Shown one piece after another: positions 47,965 to 60,556 of a DNA stretch of 64,000 nt; the first letter of the stretch is position 1; each line of letters begins with the position of its first letter. Made by a program: the position numbers and the translations under genes. The stretch spans positions 3,018,779 to 3,082,778 of the forward strand of contig VFFE01007215.1 of assembly GCA_008921705.1 (NCBI GenBank), given 5' to 3'. Source of the stretch: Burhinus oedicnemus (lineage: Eukaryota > Chordata > Aves > Charadriiformes > Burhinidae). Below the pieces are notes generated by a model. That model made no database searches. It was not told the DNA's origin and saw only the letters and a program-made list of their open reading frames with translations.

Positions 47965-48996
47965 TGTGATGCCAGTGGGGAACCCCAATAATCCATCTGA
48001 TAAAAGGGGCACTGCCTGGACGCTCCCAGTGCGCCACAAGGGGAGTGATCAGCCCCATGGGGAGAGACTGGAGGAGACACCCACCACAAAAGTTAAGGGG
48101 AGAGGCTGCCCAGTGCACCCCACAGACTGAGAAGGACTATGCCTAGGGGCATGCGACTCATTATGGGATGTAGGGGAAGAGCAGTTCAGGATTTATTATA
48201 GGATGTTTAGGGGAAGAACCAAAGGCAGGGAGACGGAGTGATCGAGGTGCTTTGGCCAAAAACAAGCATGGAAAAGTGGAGGGCTAAGGGGATAAAAGGG
48301 GACAGTCACAGGCTGTGGGTCAGTACGCTTGTCTGACCTGCACCACGTCAGCGCAGCCCATCCTGGCTTCTCATTCAGCTCCATTTTGAACTATTCTCCT
48401 CTGCATGTGTGTGTGTGTGTGGGGTGGGTCTAAGTGCCAACACCTGGAGCAGGACCACGGATCGCAGGACCATGTGTCTGGGTGTCAGCACCTGGAGTGA
48501 GTGAGGGTGTGTGTCTCAGTGTGCGACCATCAGCCAACATCACACTGGACTGACTGGTGGGCAGGTCAAGGGGCTTGGGAGTTGAGGGGGCTATGGGGGG
48601 TGTGTGTGTGTGTGCCTGTACCTGAGCACCAGCAAATGGAGCAGGACAGTGGGCCCTGGGGGCTTGTAAGTCCAGGGGCCAGCTACCGGAGGGATTCACA
48701 TTACATATACATACGTATTTCCTACTGCTGGACCTTCATCATGAGCTGTCAGAGAAGGGAACAGGATTAGCCTGTTTGTGCTGTCTGTGCATTTGTGTCA
48801 CTGTTGGTGTTACTTTGTGGGGCCAGCCACATGTATATGTATATTTGCATGTATGTGTACATGGCGTTTATACATGTGTGCCTGTAGGGGATACACACTC
48901 AGACTTGGTACTGGCTGGACCTGGCGAGGACATGCAGCAGAAACAGCCTCACCTCTGCTGGGATGTCAGATTTGGCAACCCCGAACATGTATGACA
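47965..48996 (+). mobile_element. probable second ERV LTR, about 1.0 kb
   Basis: The block from TGTGATGCC to TATGACA has LTR-like ends: TGTGAT against the reverse complement TGTCAT, with one mismatch. A TATA-like 'gataaaagg' sits at 48291. Its texture is GT-rich, with imperfect internal repeats ('aacacctggagcaggac', 'cagcacctggag', 'caccagcaaatggagcaggac') unlike the sequence on either side. No flanking duplication was found for this start. An alternative TG start at 47924 also lacks one. A TTTCCA match at 47658-47663 and 48997-49002 would give a 1.33-kb element but may be chance. Class (ERVK-like) and left border are inference. No coding domain is present, so it would be a solo LTR. Confidence 0.45.
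48291..48299 (+). promoter_or_regulatory. TATA-like box in the probable LTR
   Basis: 'gataaaagg' about 330 bases into the block, a plausible U3 promoter position. Confidence 0.35.
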
Positions 48997-49140
48997 TTTC
49001 CAAATGTAGAGTAAACACCCTGTGTACTGAGGGAAAGGTGAAGATGAAATAGACAAATAAAATAGGCAGATAAAACTTATAAAAATCTCTTAACAGTTCC
49101 CATTAGTTAAGTACTGAAATCCTACAGTATTTAACCCCCT
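48997..49140. other. short AT-rich spacer
   Basis: Ordinary AT-rich sequence between the probable LTR and the CpG island. Nothing is seen in it. Confidence 0.5.
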
Positions 49141-49410
49141 GCCTCTCGCACAGCCTGCCGTTTCTTTAAACACCGGTTGTACGGACGTTGTATGGAAGTG
49201 GGTACGTCCAAACACAGCAGTCAGGGCTGACGGGGACCTCGCCGCAGCGGGAGCAGCGCCCCGAGAAAGCGTCCCTCTCTGCCGGGCTGCTCCAGCCAGG
49301 CGAGGGGGTGCGGGCGGCCGGCGCCCCAGCGACGGAAAAACCGCCCCGCGTTGCCGGGGGCCGGGGCCGCCGGTGACCGCTACAGCGCTGGAGTGATTCG
49401 CCCTCGGTAC
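49141..49410. promoter_or_regulatory. compact CpG island
   Basis: I count 32 CpG in these 270 bases, in a window where CpG is otherwise scarce, with a GC-rich core at 49230-49380 ('gcgggcggccggcgcc', 'ccggggccgccggtgaccgc'). Such density usually marks an unmethylated promoter or a CTCF/insulator region, or a young GC-rich insertion. The minus frame of 138 codons across it (49090-49506) has no recognised domain and is probably a composition effect. No TATA box or first exon could be fixed on either strand. Confidence 0.6.
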
Positions 49411-49423
49411 CACAAGATGGCAG
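49410..49423 (+). promoter_or_regulatory. CTCF-like binding motif
   Basis: CCACAAGATGGCAG fits the CTCF core (CCASNAGRKGGCRS) at every position. It sits on the right edge of the CpG island, as is common for insulator sites. It is a motif match only. Confidence 0.4.
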
Positions 49424-50014
49424 GGCCTGAATTGTAAATCTGTGTTTCTTATTCGTATTTTGTGTATTCTGCTCTTTTCAATTTCCTTTCGTTTTGGGAC
49501 TGACACTCTCGGCTACTGCTGTTTACATTATTCAGCTTAAACGAGGAGTTTAAAATAATGCTTTTTAGTGATGAGTTTTGTCTGCATAGCAGTTTTGTGG
49601 GTTAAACACTTTAAAAAACAACACTGCTTTACCAGTCTAACTTGGTGCAAGTGCACCTTTTTGGCTCCTTTTTAGTACCATTTATTTCCTTTTCCTTCTG
49701 GGAGTAGGCCAGCCACTGCAAATATTTTTGTACTGATATAAATTACAGAAGATGTAATAGTTTATACATAAAATGCCTCAGCTTTTGTCTCTGGACAAGA
49801 CCTTAGTAGATTTTTATTTGAAAAAGGCAAATGTTTGGGTGGGGTTTGGTTTTTTTGCTATCGTAAAGGTATTTTCTCAAGCATGCTGACAAAGCCCATT
49901 GCTGGCGTTGCCTGATGTCAGCTCCTCCCTTCCTACACCGGCACAGGATGCCACATCAGTAGATTATGCAGGTGGGGACTGAGGATGGGTTTTAATGCAT
50001 ACGTGGACACCGAA

Positions 50015-50025
50015 CCCCCCCCCCC
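50015..50025. repeat. poly-C run (C11)
   Basis: Eleven consecutive C. Length should be treated as uncertain in most read data. Confidence 0.9.
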
Positions 50026-53000
50026 TTCCTTTCCTTCATTACTACATAGCTCTCCGCTTTGCCTGCGAGGGCAAACAGCAGGCTTTAGGACTGGCATCAA
50101 GGACAGTTTAACATCATCCTCTCTAGCTCCTTGTCAGAAGAGGGCACTTCTCCCATCCTGTGAAGTGTCCGTTTCAGCCTTGAAAAGCTTAGAGTAGATA
50201 CCACATGTAAATCTCTCAGGAGGCAGCAGAGAGTGCTGTTCAATAAGCAGTTATTTTTGCAGCCTTGTTCTTTTTTTTCAAGTTTTAATGCAAAATCGAG
50301 GAGAAAAACATGAAAGGAGAAAAAAGAAGTACTTGACACCTTTGACACCTTATAGGAAAGAGTCCTCCATCCACTGCAAATTCAGTGGTGTACTAAATAC
50401 CAAAAGATATGAACAGCTTGTCTTGTACATCTCGCTGTGTGCTTGGCAAGTACATTTTTCCTGCCTGGGTATCTCAGTTGCACATTGCTTAAAGGCTAGT
50501 GGGTGGGCACAGAGGGGCAGATCCACAGCAAACCATGGCGAAGGTGGCAATTACCTGCTACTAAGTCCAGAATTCAACCCTTTAAAATTCCTCCTCTGCT
50601 GTTAACCCGCTCCGCAGGCAGAAGCAGCACCCTCGTTCTGGTAGTCATCAGAGCTGAACGAGCAAAATAACTTTTTCTTTATGCCAGCCAGAGTAGAGTA
50701 AGTGGCTTTTCTTCTTAGGAGACAAAATAAAAATGAGAACTTTAGTAGTAAAAGCACGATCAGCAAGGATATTCTGTTACATGTGATGAGGTAGCAGGGG
50801 AATAAGAGAATTCTAGCCACAGCCATGGAACAGGGAAAGGAACAGAGGGAAGCCAGAGAAAGGCAATTATAGTAGTAAAACAGCTGGGAACTAAAACCAA
50901 ATAAATGAAGATAACCCCTAGTCTGGCAAGTACCAATTGAAAGAGAACAGCCCTACTTTTACTGTTAGTTCAGGATTTGAAAACTGAGAGTTTTCAATGC
51001 AAATTAAACTTTGGAGAGGGCACTGTATGGAAGGATCTATTTTACTGTCCATGCTGGGCTTGAGGTTGACTAGTGAATTTAATATGTATATTTTTCTGCT
51101 ATGAAATCTTTTGCTCAACTTGCAATTTCCAAAATTTCTAGCCTGTTCTGTTGTGGTACAAACACTTTTTAAAAACAAATATATAAAGACACACTTTGTG
51201 AACCCATAATAAAAACAAACAAACAGATAAACAAACAGAAAAGAAATATTTCTGAGTATCAATTTTGGCAAATAGACACTAGTCTTTTAACATAGCTTTG
51301 GTTATGAACATGATGCATGCGAAAATATACCTACAGAAAAGAAGAGGTGCTTGGAAAAGGCATATTTTATCTTTCTGTTTACAAGGGAAGATTCTTATCT
51401 GGTTATCCCCTGCCAATACAGGAATGTTCCATGATATAGACAGTTTTTGTCAAATCTAAGATTACCTTTCCCATACAAGAAAGCCCTGGGACTTCACATA
51501 GGAGATGAACAAGCAATTGGACAGGCTTCATAATCAAGAAGTCTTGGCTAACAGTCTTGTCCAGCCTTCCATCATTTTAGCTTGCCTAAGTGTCCCAGTT
51601 TCCCTCTAACAATTCCTTCTCCTCTTCTGTACCAATACACTTCCTGTACATTCCTGGCAGTCCTCTAATCTTTGTGTTATCCAGCTCCCACATGCACATT
51701 ATCAGATTTATCTACCATTGCCCTGTTTGGAGCAGCTTGGAGTGTGTATTAGTTTAGCTGCACACGTATTTCTGATGATGGCGCGGGTAGGACACTGAAC
51801 CTGGGACTCTTAGGCTTAGTTCAGTGCATTAGGTATGAAGCCAGTTGTTCTTTCCATTGTGCCTTTCAAAAATACTCACAGATTTCATATATAGGTATCT
51901 CTTCTCTTTGTAGCTCAGTTCTTCCCCACCCTAGCTAAAAAGCACTAACCTCTGGAGGTATGTTCAGCTAAACATATTTATTTTTAAATTTTTTTTTCCT
52001 GCTATCTGATTCCCGTGGTGCATTTCTCAGCTTTCTGACCTGCTTTTCTAAATCTTGCCAGCCTTGAAAGACCAAATCCTCTGCTGCTGAAGGATGAGGG
52101 TTCATAGAGCCCTATAATGGATTTGTGACACCTTCCACCAGCAGTGAATCTAACCTGTTAGGGTTAAAACTGTGTCCAGGTTCAGTATTTCAATTACAGT
52201 CTCCCCAGAGAAGCACAATCTGGAAACAGCTTCTGCCAGGTTTACTACATGGTGCCACAAATAATGGCCAACGCTTGAGCAGCTTTTATGGCTTTCACTG
52301 AGTATTGCAGACTTGTAACGTGATGTCTAAAAGACATGGATATTTATAGAAGTTTGTTGTATTCCTCAGAAATGCCTTACAAGCTTTTGTACAGGTTATG
52401 AAGAAGTTTTCAAATCCTATCCCCTTAAATTATCTTAAGAAATCCTCTGATGACAAGCCAGTCATACAATCTTAAGACAACCAGTGAAAAAGAAAAATAT
52501 ACTACACGATGTCTTCTTTTAGTCTAGAGAGCAGAAATTTTTGGTAAAACCAACAGGAGACTCACAGAAATGCTATTTGCCTTGAAGTAGGAATTTTTAA
52601 TGTATTTGCTATGGTACTGATAATCTATGCTTAAATAAACCTGAAAGTCATTTATGATTCTCAGATTATTTTCGCTCCTTCACAAAGCAAGGCTCTTCAC
52701 AGTATTGTTCTGTAAGAACCTTTTATTCCCTGATCGCTAGGTTAGAGCAGGGGAAAGAGTCAGCAACTTTGACTTTGCCAGGGTTCCTTTCAAGTGATTA
52801 GAAATTTCCAGAAAAAAAATACCATTATCTTTCTTAAAAATCACTGCAAACAGGGACGTTAAATCATGATTACATAATGACAATGTGCTGAGGAAATGGT
52901 TGCTCAGGCCTATAAAATTAAAAGACAGAGTAATTTTTTTTGCTTTGCCACTATTTCATAGGGGAATTGTAAACCACCTGTAATGAGGCTGCCTGGTGGT

Positions 53001-56000
53001 TAATTAGTAAGAGAACCACTTTCAGTTCCCAGCTGGTTTCTTGCTCACTAGGATGGAAGAAGCTGGAAGCATTTACAAGGTGATGTATATGTAACCCATG
53101 GGAGGCATACGTAGGAAAGCAGACAATAGCCTCACAAAAGGCAATTTACTTTGCCTTTAACTCTGTGAGTCTCCAAGAGTATTTATACAATCTGTTTGTG
53201 TTTTACAATAAGAGTTTTCTGTTTCTCAGAGCTCACCTCAGCACCACAGTATTAGTTGTCGTTGGTAGTGAAATTGCAATATATTGTCCTAGATCAGATG
53301 TGATGCCCCAGATTCGCTGTTGCATGAGCCTGTGGCGTACAGAGTAGCAAGTGTAAAAAGACATTCGCTTAAAGTAAATATGTTGTTATTATGATCTTGT
53401 GCAAAGTGTTCCTTCACATGAAATACTGTCAGGGGAGAGTTGTCGCTCCAGAAGGACCCATGATCTGCACCGTCCTCTGCTGCCAAGAGGAAACAGAGGC
53501 CTCAGCTGGCTTGAAGCTAGGTAGAGGGAGTAACGTTTGGTGTCATTTAAGGATCTCTGGCATATCCCAGGTAAAATTAACAGTACATAGGGATGCATGG
53601 CAGCTAAGGAAAAAGAGCTGCCTTTTGTACAGAAAGTAACAAAAAAACCCAAACCAACCTACATACGCTTTTAGCATCTGAGGTTTAAAATACATGGGAA
53701 AGGTATAAGTTGAATGAAAAATATGTCCCACTGTATATTCTGTATCTTTTCAATGATTAAAAAGTTGTGATATTTCAAGATAGACGGTTAACCCTCTCCC
53801 AAAAATCATGCTCTGCAAGCCAAGAACTGCTGCAATATATATCTATTTAGTTTAACTCAAATATAAAATTAAATAGAAATAGTTTAATCCTAGTATGTCT
53901 GGGAGATTAAAGCTTTTGCCTGTCCTAGCTAACACAAGCTGTGGTCTGTCCATCTTGGGCTCTTCCAGTCAAGGGAGCAAGCAAAGAATCGCACAATGAT
54001 TTTATTCTGAGAAAGTGGTGATAAGGCAGTTGCTGCCATCTGAGTCTGTAACATTATCACTTGCACACTCCCAGCATACCACCCTTCCTCTTTCTGAAGT
54101 AATTTATTTACACTTTTAGGATTTGTTTGCATTTAACTGAAAAGGTAGATATTCAATTTAAAAGACCTTCTTAAAAATCTTAACAATGCAGTTTAAACCT
54201 CAGTAACTTTAAAAGGACACTCCAGCAAATACTTAATCAGCCACCTCCACACCATTCATCAATCTTCCTAGCTGTGCATGATGGTTATAACAAAGATGTT
54301 GTTTCTGAGGCAGCTACTCACAGAGTACTAAACATTTTCCCTGTATATCAGAACAACTATCCTCCTTCACACTGTTAAAAAGCCCCACTTTCTTTATACC
54401 TTGACATTCAGCAGCTACGCATATTTAAAATCCATGTAGTGTATGTACAATCCAACTATGCGATTTCTTCAGTTCAGAGTTCCCATCACATATTGAAATA
54501 CAGTTTTACCCAATTTTGTGAGTGTATTTTAAAAACAAGGCAGCGTATTTCACCTACTCCTTAGCAGTTTCCTTGAGACCCAAGGCAATTTGCTGGGCAG
54601 CCATGAAGAAGCCGGTGGCTGCAGCCAGGTCCTGCCCTCCTCACCGTGGCCAAGGGACAAAGAGCAGCAGAGCCCCTGAACTTCTCCACGCGTGGCCAGC
54701 ACAGAAGTCACTACTGAAGTCATAAAAGACAGGTCACCACCAGTGCCACAAGGACTGGAAAGGCAGGACATGGAGCAAACAAATGTTGATGGAGTCAATG
54801 GTTCACTCACCACAGTTGTCTGGGAAAAGCTTCCTGTTCTCTGCATGTTTTTACAGCTGTGGTACATGTAGTCTTGAAAGTTTTTACAGGTTGTCTTGAA
54901 GGTAGTCAGATTTAGCGTAGGTACTGGAAGCAGGAGTTACTATCCTCTGCCTTCTGCAGTTACATAAACCAGGGCAAAGTAGTAACAATTATGTTAATGA
55001 TAGCATTTAAAAGCCATTTTGCAGCATTTCATGTTGGCACTTACACACTGTACAGAAGAAAATGGTCCTCCATAAGCATTACCTCATATAGGTAATACTC
55101 ATATTATCTTACCTTGAAGAGCAGGATGAGTAGGAGAAACAATCAAAAATTTAGCAGAGAAACACATTTGTACCTGTAAAAAATTTGCAGTGTAACTATA
55201 CTTGCGGAAAATGTTTTTACTATTGAAGTCTGTGGATACAATGCAAACAAAGTGGGTAATGGGAAGAGCCACATCTGATTATGTGGGATCATTCAAGTGG
55301 TGATAGGTGTGATTCTTGTTCAGTGGTTTGGAAGAGCATGTACTGAATTTTAGCATGTCTTCTTTTGAGCAGGATGCAATAACTCATCCTAAAATGGCCA
55401 GGTCTCAGAGGCAGACTATGAGTCACGTTTTTGGACATCTTAAATCATCTTATGTTTGTCTGATAGCTTACAGTTTTCCTGCAAACTAGAGTTACCACAA
55501 AACTAAAAAGCCAGTCTGGGAAAATATTCTACTTTGTTAGTTTTGATGTACAAACATAAGTTATGTTCATACCTTTGTCCTAGGCAAGTGCACTAAGCAC
55601 CAGGCTCTAGGTTTCGGTAGCTGGGGGTGGGCACCTGCACCGCAAGACTTTGCAGGGGCTGAAGAAGGAAAACTTCATGGCTGCCCCCACCTCTTTGTTC
55701 AGCCTGTGCTAGGCTCCGTGCACCCACAGGACACTGGGCTCTGGGGGTCCGATGCTCCCGGGGGTGCCCACAGCCTAGAGAAACCTCCGTGGGGATGGAG
55801 GAAGCAGCCCAGAAGAGCTCTCTGTCATTTTCTTCTCCCAGCTTTCCCCTGTGCTAAAAGGTTTGGGATACATTTGCTATCATCTCTCTCTCTCACGCAA
55901 AGACAGGGATGTACCAAAAATCAGAAATACGAGGCAGAGGGCGGAAGGAGTGGAAATTCTTAAACATTCCAGAAGTAATAATTGGTCTAAAAATAGTCAC

Positions 56001-57354
56001 TTTCTGCTTGGAAGGGAGGAAAGAGGAGAATGAGGCCAGTGTTTCTGTTAGGTTTTATTTATTAAATTTGTGCCCCTTCAGCATCTGAGATAATATGGCC
56101 ATACAGCCCCTCTTTTTAACCAGCCAGTCCCATTACCAAGCCAGACCTCCCCAGTTAAAAAGCTTAAGCCCAGCACAGTTGCACTCTCATCAGCTGCAAC
56201 GCTGCTTCTCGTTATTGTGTCGGTTCACACTTGTCCCCAGCCTAGATGTCACGGCGATGCAGGCACAGATGGGCTGACATGGGGTCCCACAATGGGTCTC
56301 ATGGATGGGATATGTGAGCAGAGAATGACACCCTCCCCTATAGGGGCAAATAGAAGAGTGATGTAAACTCCAATGCTCCCTTCTCAGTCTTCCTGCATTC
56401 TGGTTTTACGACACACAGGCAAAATCCCAAATGGTTGTTGATTCAGATAACATGAATAATTGAGGAGAGCCATATATTCATTAAATGGAAGCTTCATAAT
56501 GAATAAATCGCAAAACTAAAAGGGATTAAATAGTATTAATAACATATCCATAGTCTACAGGTAACAGACAGCTGGACCATTGTGTGGGGAATCTGATTCA
56601 AGGAGAATGGGATTTTCAACTGCTATTCCAGAATGCAACTCCTTATCCTACTAAAATATTTATATATTTAACTTTTCACTAGAAACTCTTAACACATTTC
56701 TTCACACAGAAAAGCTCTGAATGGCAAAATTGTTAAAAGGAGGTATTACGTTTAGACATTTTGTGCTCATCATCCCCAACTCATTGATTTTCCAGTGCAT
56801 ACTCAATATCTTCTCCTCTACCTCCTCAAGCATGTTTGCTCGAAAACAGTATTTGCCATACATACTTTTAACTACAACTATTGTGAAAGCTTTGACTAGC
56901 AATACAATGCTAGTACATGGTTTATCACAGCACAATATTGAAAGAAAGCCACAGAAATCTGTGCCTGAGAGCTTTTTCGTGTGCAGTGTCTGTTTGCCCC
57001 ATCTGTTTTTTCTTCAGTTGCATAGAGTTAGCTTGTGGCATTTCTCACCTTTATCCTTGCTTTGAATTTTTTACAATTTCAGGCTTTCATCTTTTATTTG
57101 TTTTCTTATTTTAAGTTTCTTTAATAATGTCATGTGCTCACACTTGTGTTGGATCCTTTTAGTTCAAAGTATCCTGGAACTGTATCACCAGTCTTTCTTT
57201 TTATCTACCTGTGAAGCAAAATTTTCCTTTCCATTCCTCCAGAAGTCATAAAACAGTTGCACGTTAAAAAAAAAAAAAGTATTTTTAGTGTATACGGCAG
57301 GTCCTCCTGATATAGTGGCAGTTATCTCTCGCAGACATCCTTTCTGAGCCAGCT

Positions 57355-57966
57355 TTGCTTTACATCATGTCATGGCCTTCTAGATGGCAACAACAAACAC
57401 CCATCTGTTCACATATTCTTAGGATGAGTGCCCGTGGAAAGGAAATCCCTGTAGATAAGAGACTGCATCAAATCAGAGAACAGCCAAGTGAATGGAAAAT
57501 AACCCTAGATCTGCTTTTTCTTTGTTGCAAACCAAGTCAACATAGGATTGATGCCAGTAGCCCACGTCTATTAGCCAATGAGACCGCATTGCATGTGAAA
57601 GGGCTCCCCTGTCCAACACAAATGCTCTTTTCTCATTTCATTCCCTATTATTTTACCCCTCACTCCCTGTCAAAAAGCTGTTCAAACATGCTTGCTTTAG
57701 GGATGGGTTTAAGTGTAAGAAAGGCCCAGGCTCCCGCTGACTGGTTTTACAATAAGGTGCACCCTGGACTCTGTGAGGTCTTAGCTGGAGAATGCCCTAG
57801 TTTTCACATCCAAAACAGATCTGTACAAATAATCACTCAGAAGATTTTTCTGTCCATAATTCACCATGACCGTTATTTGTTTTTCCCTGGTTTTTCAACT
57901 AGTGCTATTCAGGAACACGAAACAGAAAAGCATAGTTCTGCTGGCAGGAAGGAGACACCTAAATAG
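57355..57966 (+). other. longest open frame in the window, uncharacterised
   Basis: A stop-free frame of 203 codons, written from the first start-like codon. The start lies mid-sequence, with no promoter or splice acceptor I can defend. The peptide has no signal peptide, no membrane segment and no motif I know. The N-terminal part ('MSARGKEIPVDKRLHQIREQ') faintly recalls the start of DNA-transposon transposases, but the rest does not follow. In AT-rich vertebrate DNA a frame this long is uncommon yet not rare enough to call a gene. It could be chance, a relic exon or an unrecognised repeat. Confidence 0.15.
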
Positions 57967-58815
57967 TTATGTTTCTTTATTGAAACATCAGGGGTTTGAC
58001 CTTTTCCTTATGTTATCCAGCGTCAGTGGGAAGGATGGCAGAACATACCACTGTCCAGGTATATTTACAACAAGCAGCTGCCCAACAACAGCGAAGAAAT
58101 TTCCAAGGATTTGGTGGGAGTTGCTCTTACTCCAAGCGCAGAGTGCAGCATTGAGAAGATTTAGTAGGCCCTATGAACCTCTACCTTCACGGCTCATTTC
58201 AAACTCCCTTTATGCATAAAGTTTTTAATGAGATTGTTATAGCTCCTAGAAAATTAATCTATATGTCAGTAATTTTCTCATCTCTACTTGGGGCATTAGC
58301 TGCTTCAGTGCCTCTTTTCTGTGTCGATTATCACAAATATTGTCATTTTGGCTAGCCACAAAGGACCCTTACCAGCTTTGTGATGCTTTCCTTCTCACTT
58401 CTCAAATACAGAGAAGACAGTTCCCAAATCCTTATTTTCCTTCTTCTGTGATATTTCTTTGCATTAGAACAGCCTGCCCTCATTAAGAGGTGCAACTGCA
58501 CAGACAGGTATCAGTCATTTACAGTCAATGAACAAAAATGTTCAGAAAACCAGTTTATCTCAGCTCGGTCAGGTTCTTGATCTGATCTGGACTTGCCACA
58601 CTGCATGAGAGTGCTCAATGACATAAAACGTATGTAACAAAGTCTGTATGTAACTAGGTCTACAGAGGTTAGTTGTAGTGCAGGTGTTGCAGTGGTCAGG
58701 GAAGCACTCTCAACATCCAAAACAACTTACTTTTATAGCCACGCTCCAGTAAAGTTTATGCAGCACTGTGGAAAAATTACAGTTTACTGTAACTGCAGTG
58801 TGGCTATGAGAATAA

Positions 58816-58825
58816 GGGGGGGGGG
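58816..58825. repeat. poly-G run (G10)
   Basis: Ten consecutive G. Length may vary between reads. Confidence 0.9.
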
Positions 58826-60473
58826 TTTTGGATGTTCAAGGTCCTTTTCTGCTGTGTTGCATATTTTCATCAAGGAGCAATAAATTAGGCCTTTTGGGAA
58901 TCTTCCCTGCCCAACACCATCTGAATAAAAAAGTTGCAGATTTCCAAATAAATAAACAAATAAATACAAAATTGTACACAAGACACAAAAATAATCCCTT
59001 AATCAACGTTTTGGCCCATCATGATGCTCGGCATGTGCTAAAAATAGCTCCTGGCAGGCTCGTAGTCTGGTCCCCTGTGCGTGCCAGAGCCTGGCTGGGA
59101 GATAGATCTCTATTGCTACTGCTACCCAGATCAAATCTAGCAAAGGTGTGCCCTCACCAAAGCTTTACTCGCTGTACAAATACCTTAAGACAAAAGAAAC
59201 TCACTGAATTGCCAGGAACTGGGGAAGAGATAAAGAACAGAAAAGGAGGAGAGAAAACCCTGCCAAGCTGAAGGACTCACACAGCAATCGCTAAGGGGAG
59301 ATTTGGGGTTCATCCCTTTCACACCTATAGCGCTCGCTTCTCTTAAGGTGGAGATGGTTTGCAATGTGTTGCTCCCAGAAATGTCCTCCCTGAATGAATC
59401 CTTCCTGTAGCTTTACGGCACGTGTCAGTCAGACATGCCCAAATACATGTTTGCAAGACCTGTCCATACAGAAATAATTTCATAACCTGCAGATGTCAAG
59501 AACCAAAACAAAATAATACAGCATACACCAGGTTGAATGTGGTTAACTAAGTTGCTTTTAGTTTATTAATTTTACCCATATACAGAGTTGGTTTTGAAAA
59601 CACCACGTGAAAGAGCCAGGACAAAGTGTAACAAAATGGTGCGGGAAAAGATTTCAATATGCAACGTGCCAGTGTACCTACTGAGTTTTATACATACTTT
59701 ACATTGAAAACCAAAAAGCCCACAGTTTTCCGAGGAAGTACAAGTTTTATTTGGAATGGGCAAATTTAGTTTATTAATATGTAAAAAAATAAATCTACAA
59801 TAGCAACAGTGCAAACACATCAGAACTTGCATGGCATACAGAACACAAACGAGTAAAAATTATTATACAAAGGGCCCAATGTTTCCTATGGTACTGGCTG
59901 TGACATGTACAACAAACAACAGCGTGAGGAATAAACTGCAATGTAAACAGGAAGATGAGCTGCATATTACCGGTTCTGTCTTGTACGGTCTCTGTATTTC
60001 AGGGGGTAATGCTGTCATGCCTTGGATCTGCAATTAAATTAATAAAAATTGATCAGAGCTTCGTCACACAAGATTAAAAATCTGTATTTTGCTCTCTAAC
60101 TAGTTTGCAGCTTGCATGAGAATCTATTGTTATTTTTGTACTGGGGTTGTGATTCTTACTGTGGAGACATCGAGCTCAGTAAAAATATTAACATATTGCA
60201 CACCAAATGATCAGCCAGTGCGCAGTTCTCAGCTCGGGAACACACTGGCATCCTCGCCAGTAAAGCAAGGTTAGGCTTTTGTTGGTTGATTTGTATGACC
60301 TTATTTTGCTTTGTGGGACTGTTCGGTTGGTTTGGGTTTTGTTTTTTGTCTTTCTGGCAGATAAAAATGGAAGTTTACAGTGTTACAGTGCTATAGGGAT
60401 ATTGGATGCTGTTTGAATGTGCTCATTTGTACACTTGCAGGTACAAGGCAGTTATTCATGCACACATTTCTTT

Positions 60474-60556
60474 CACAGAATGGTTGAGGTTGGAAGGGAC
60501 CTCTAGAAGTCACCTGGTCCAATGTCCCTGCTCAAGCAGGGCCACCTACAGCAGTG
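60474..60556 (-). mobile_element. short CR1 LINE 3' end fragment
   Basis: 'cacagaatggttgaggttgg', then 'aagggacctctagaagtcac' and 'ctgctcaagcagggccacct', is the reversed CR1 3' UTR. Only about 80 bases remain, so it is a very short insertion or a remnant. It lies in the same orientation as the other CR1 copies. Confidence 0.9.

Larger units (their letters stand above)
49424..60473. other. unassigned AT-rich DNA
   Basis: No mobile element or named gene is recognised. It holds a C11 run (50015-50025), a G10 run (58816-58825), (AAAC)n and (AAAT)n patches near 51215 and 58946, and a 16-base palindrome-like TTACAGTTTACTGTAA (58777-58792). A minus exon-like interval at 55113-55173 and the window's longest open frame (57355-57966, plus) are also here. 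Confidence 0.45.

Noticed and set aside
47769..48118. Overlapping frames on both strands at the start of the second LTR.
   Set aside because: They run across the inferred LTR border and match no retroviral protein.
49090..49506. 138-codon minus frame across the CpG island.
   Set aside because: The Arg/Ala/Pro/Gly-rich peptide reflects GC-rich sequence. It reads into AT-rich DNA at both ends without domain or splice signals.
58777..58792. TTACAGTTTACTGTAA palindrome-like sequence as an operator or hairpin.
   Set aside because: Arms of seven bases in AT-rich DNA are expected by chance in a window of this size.
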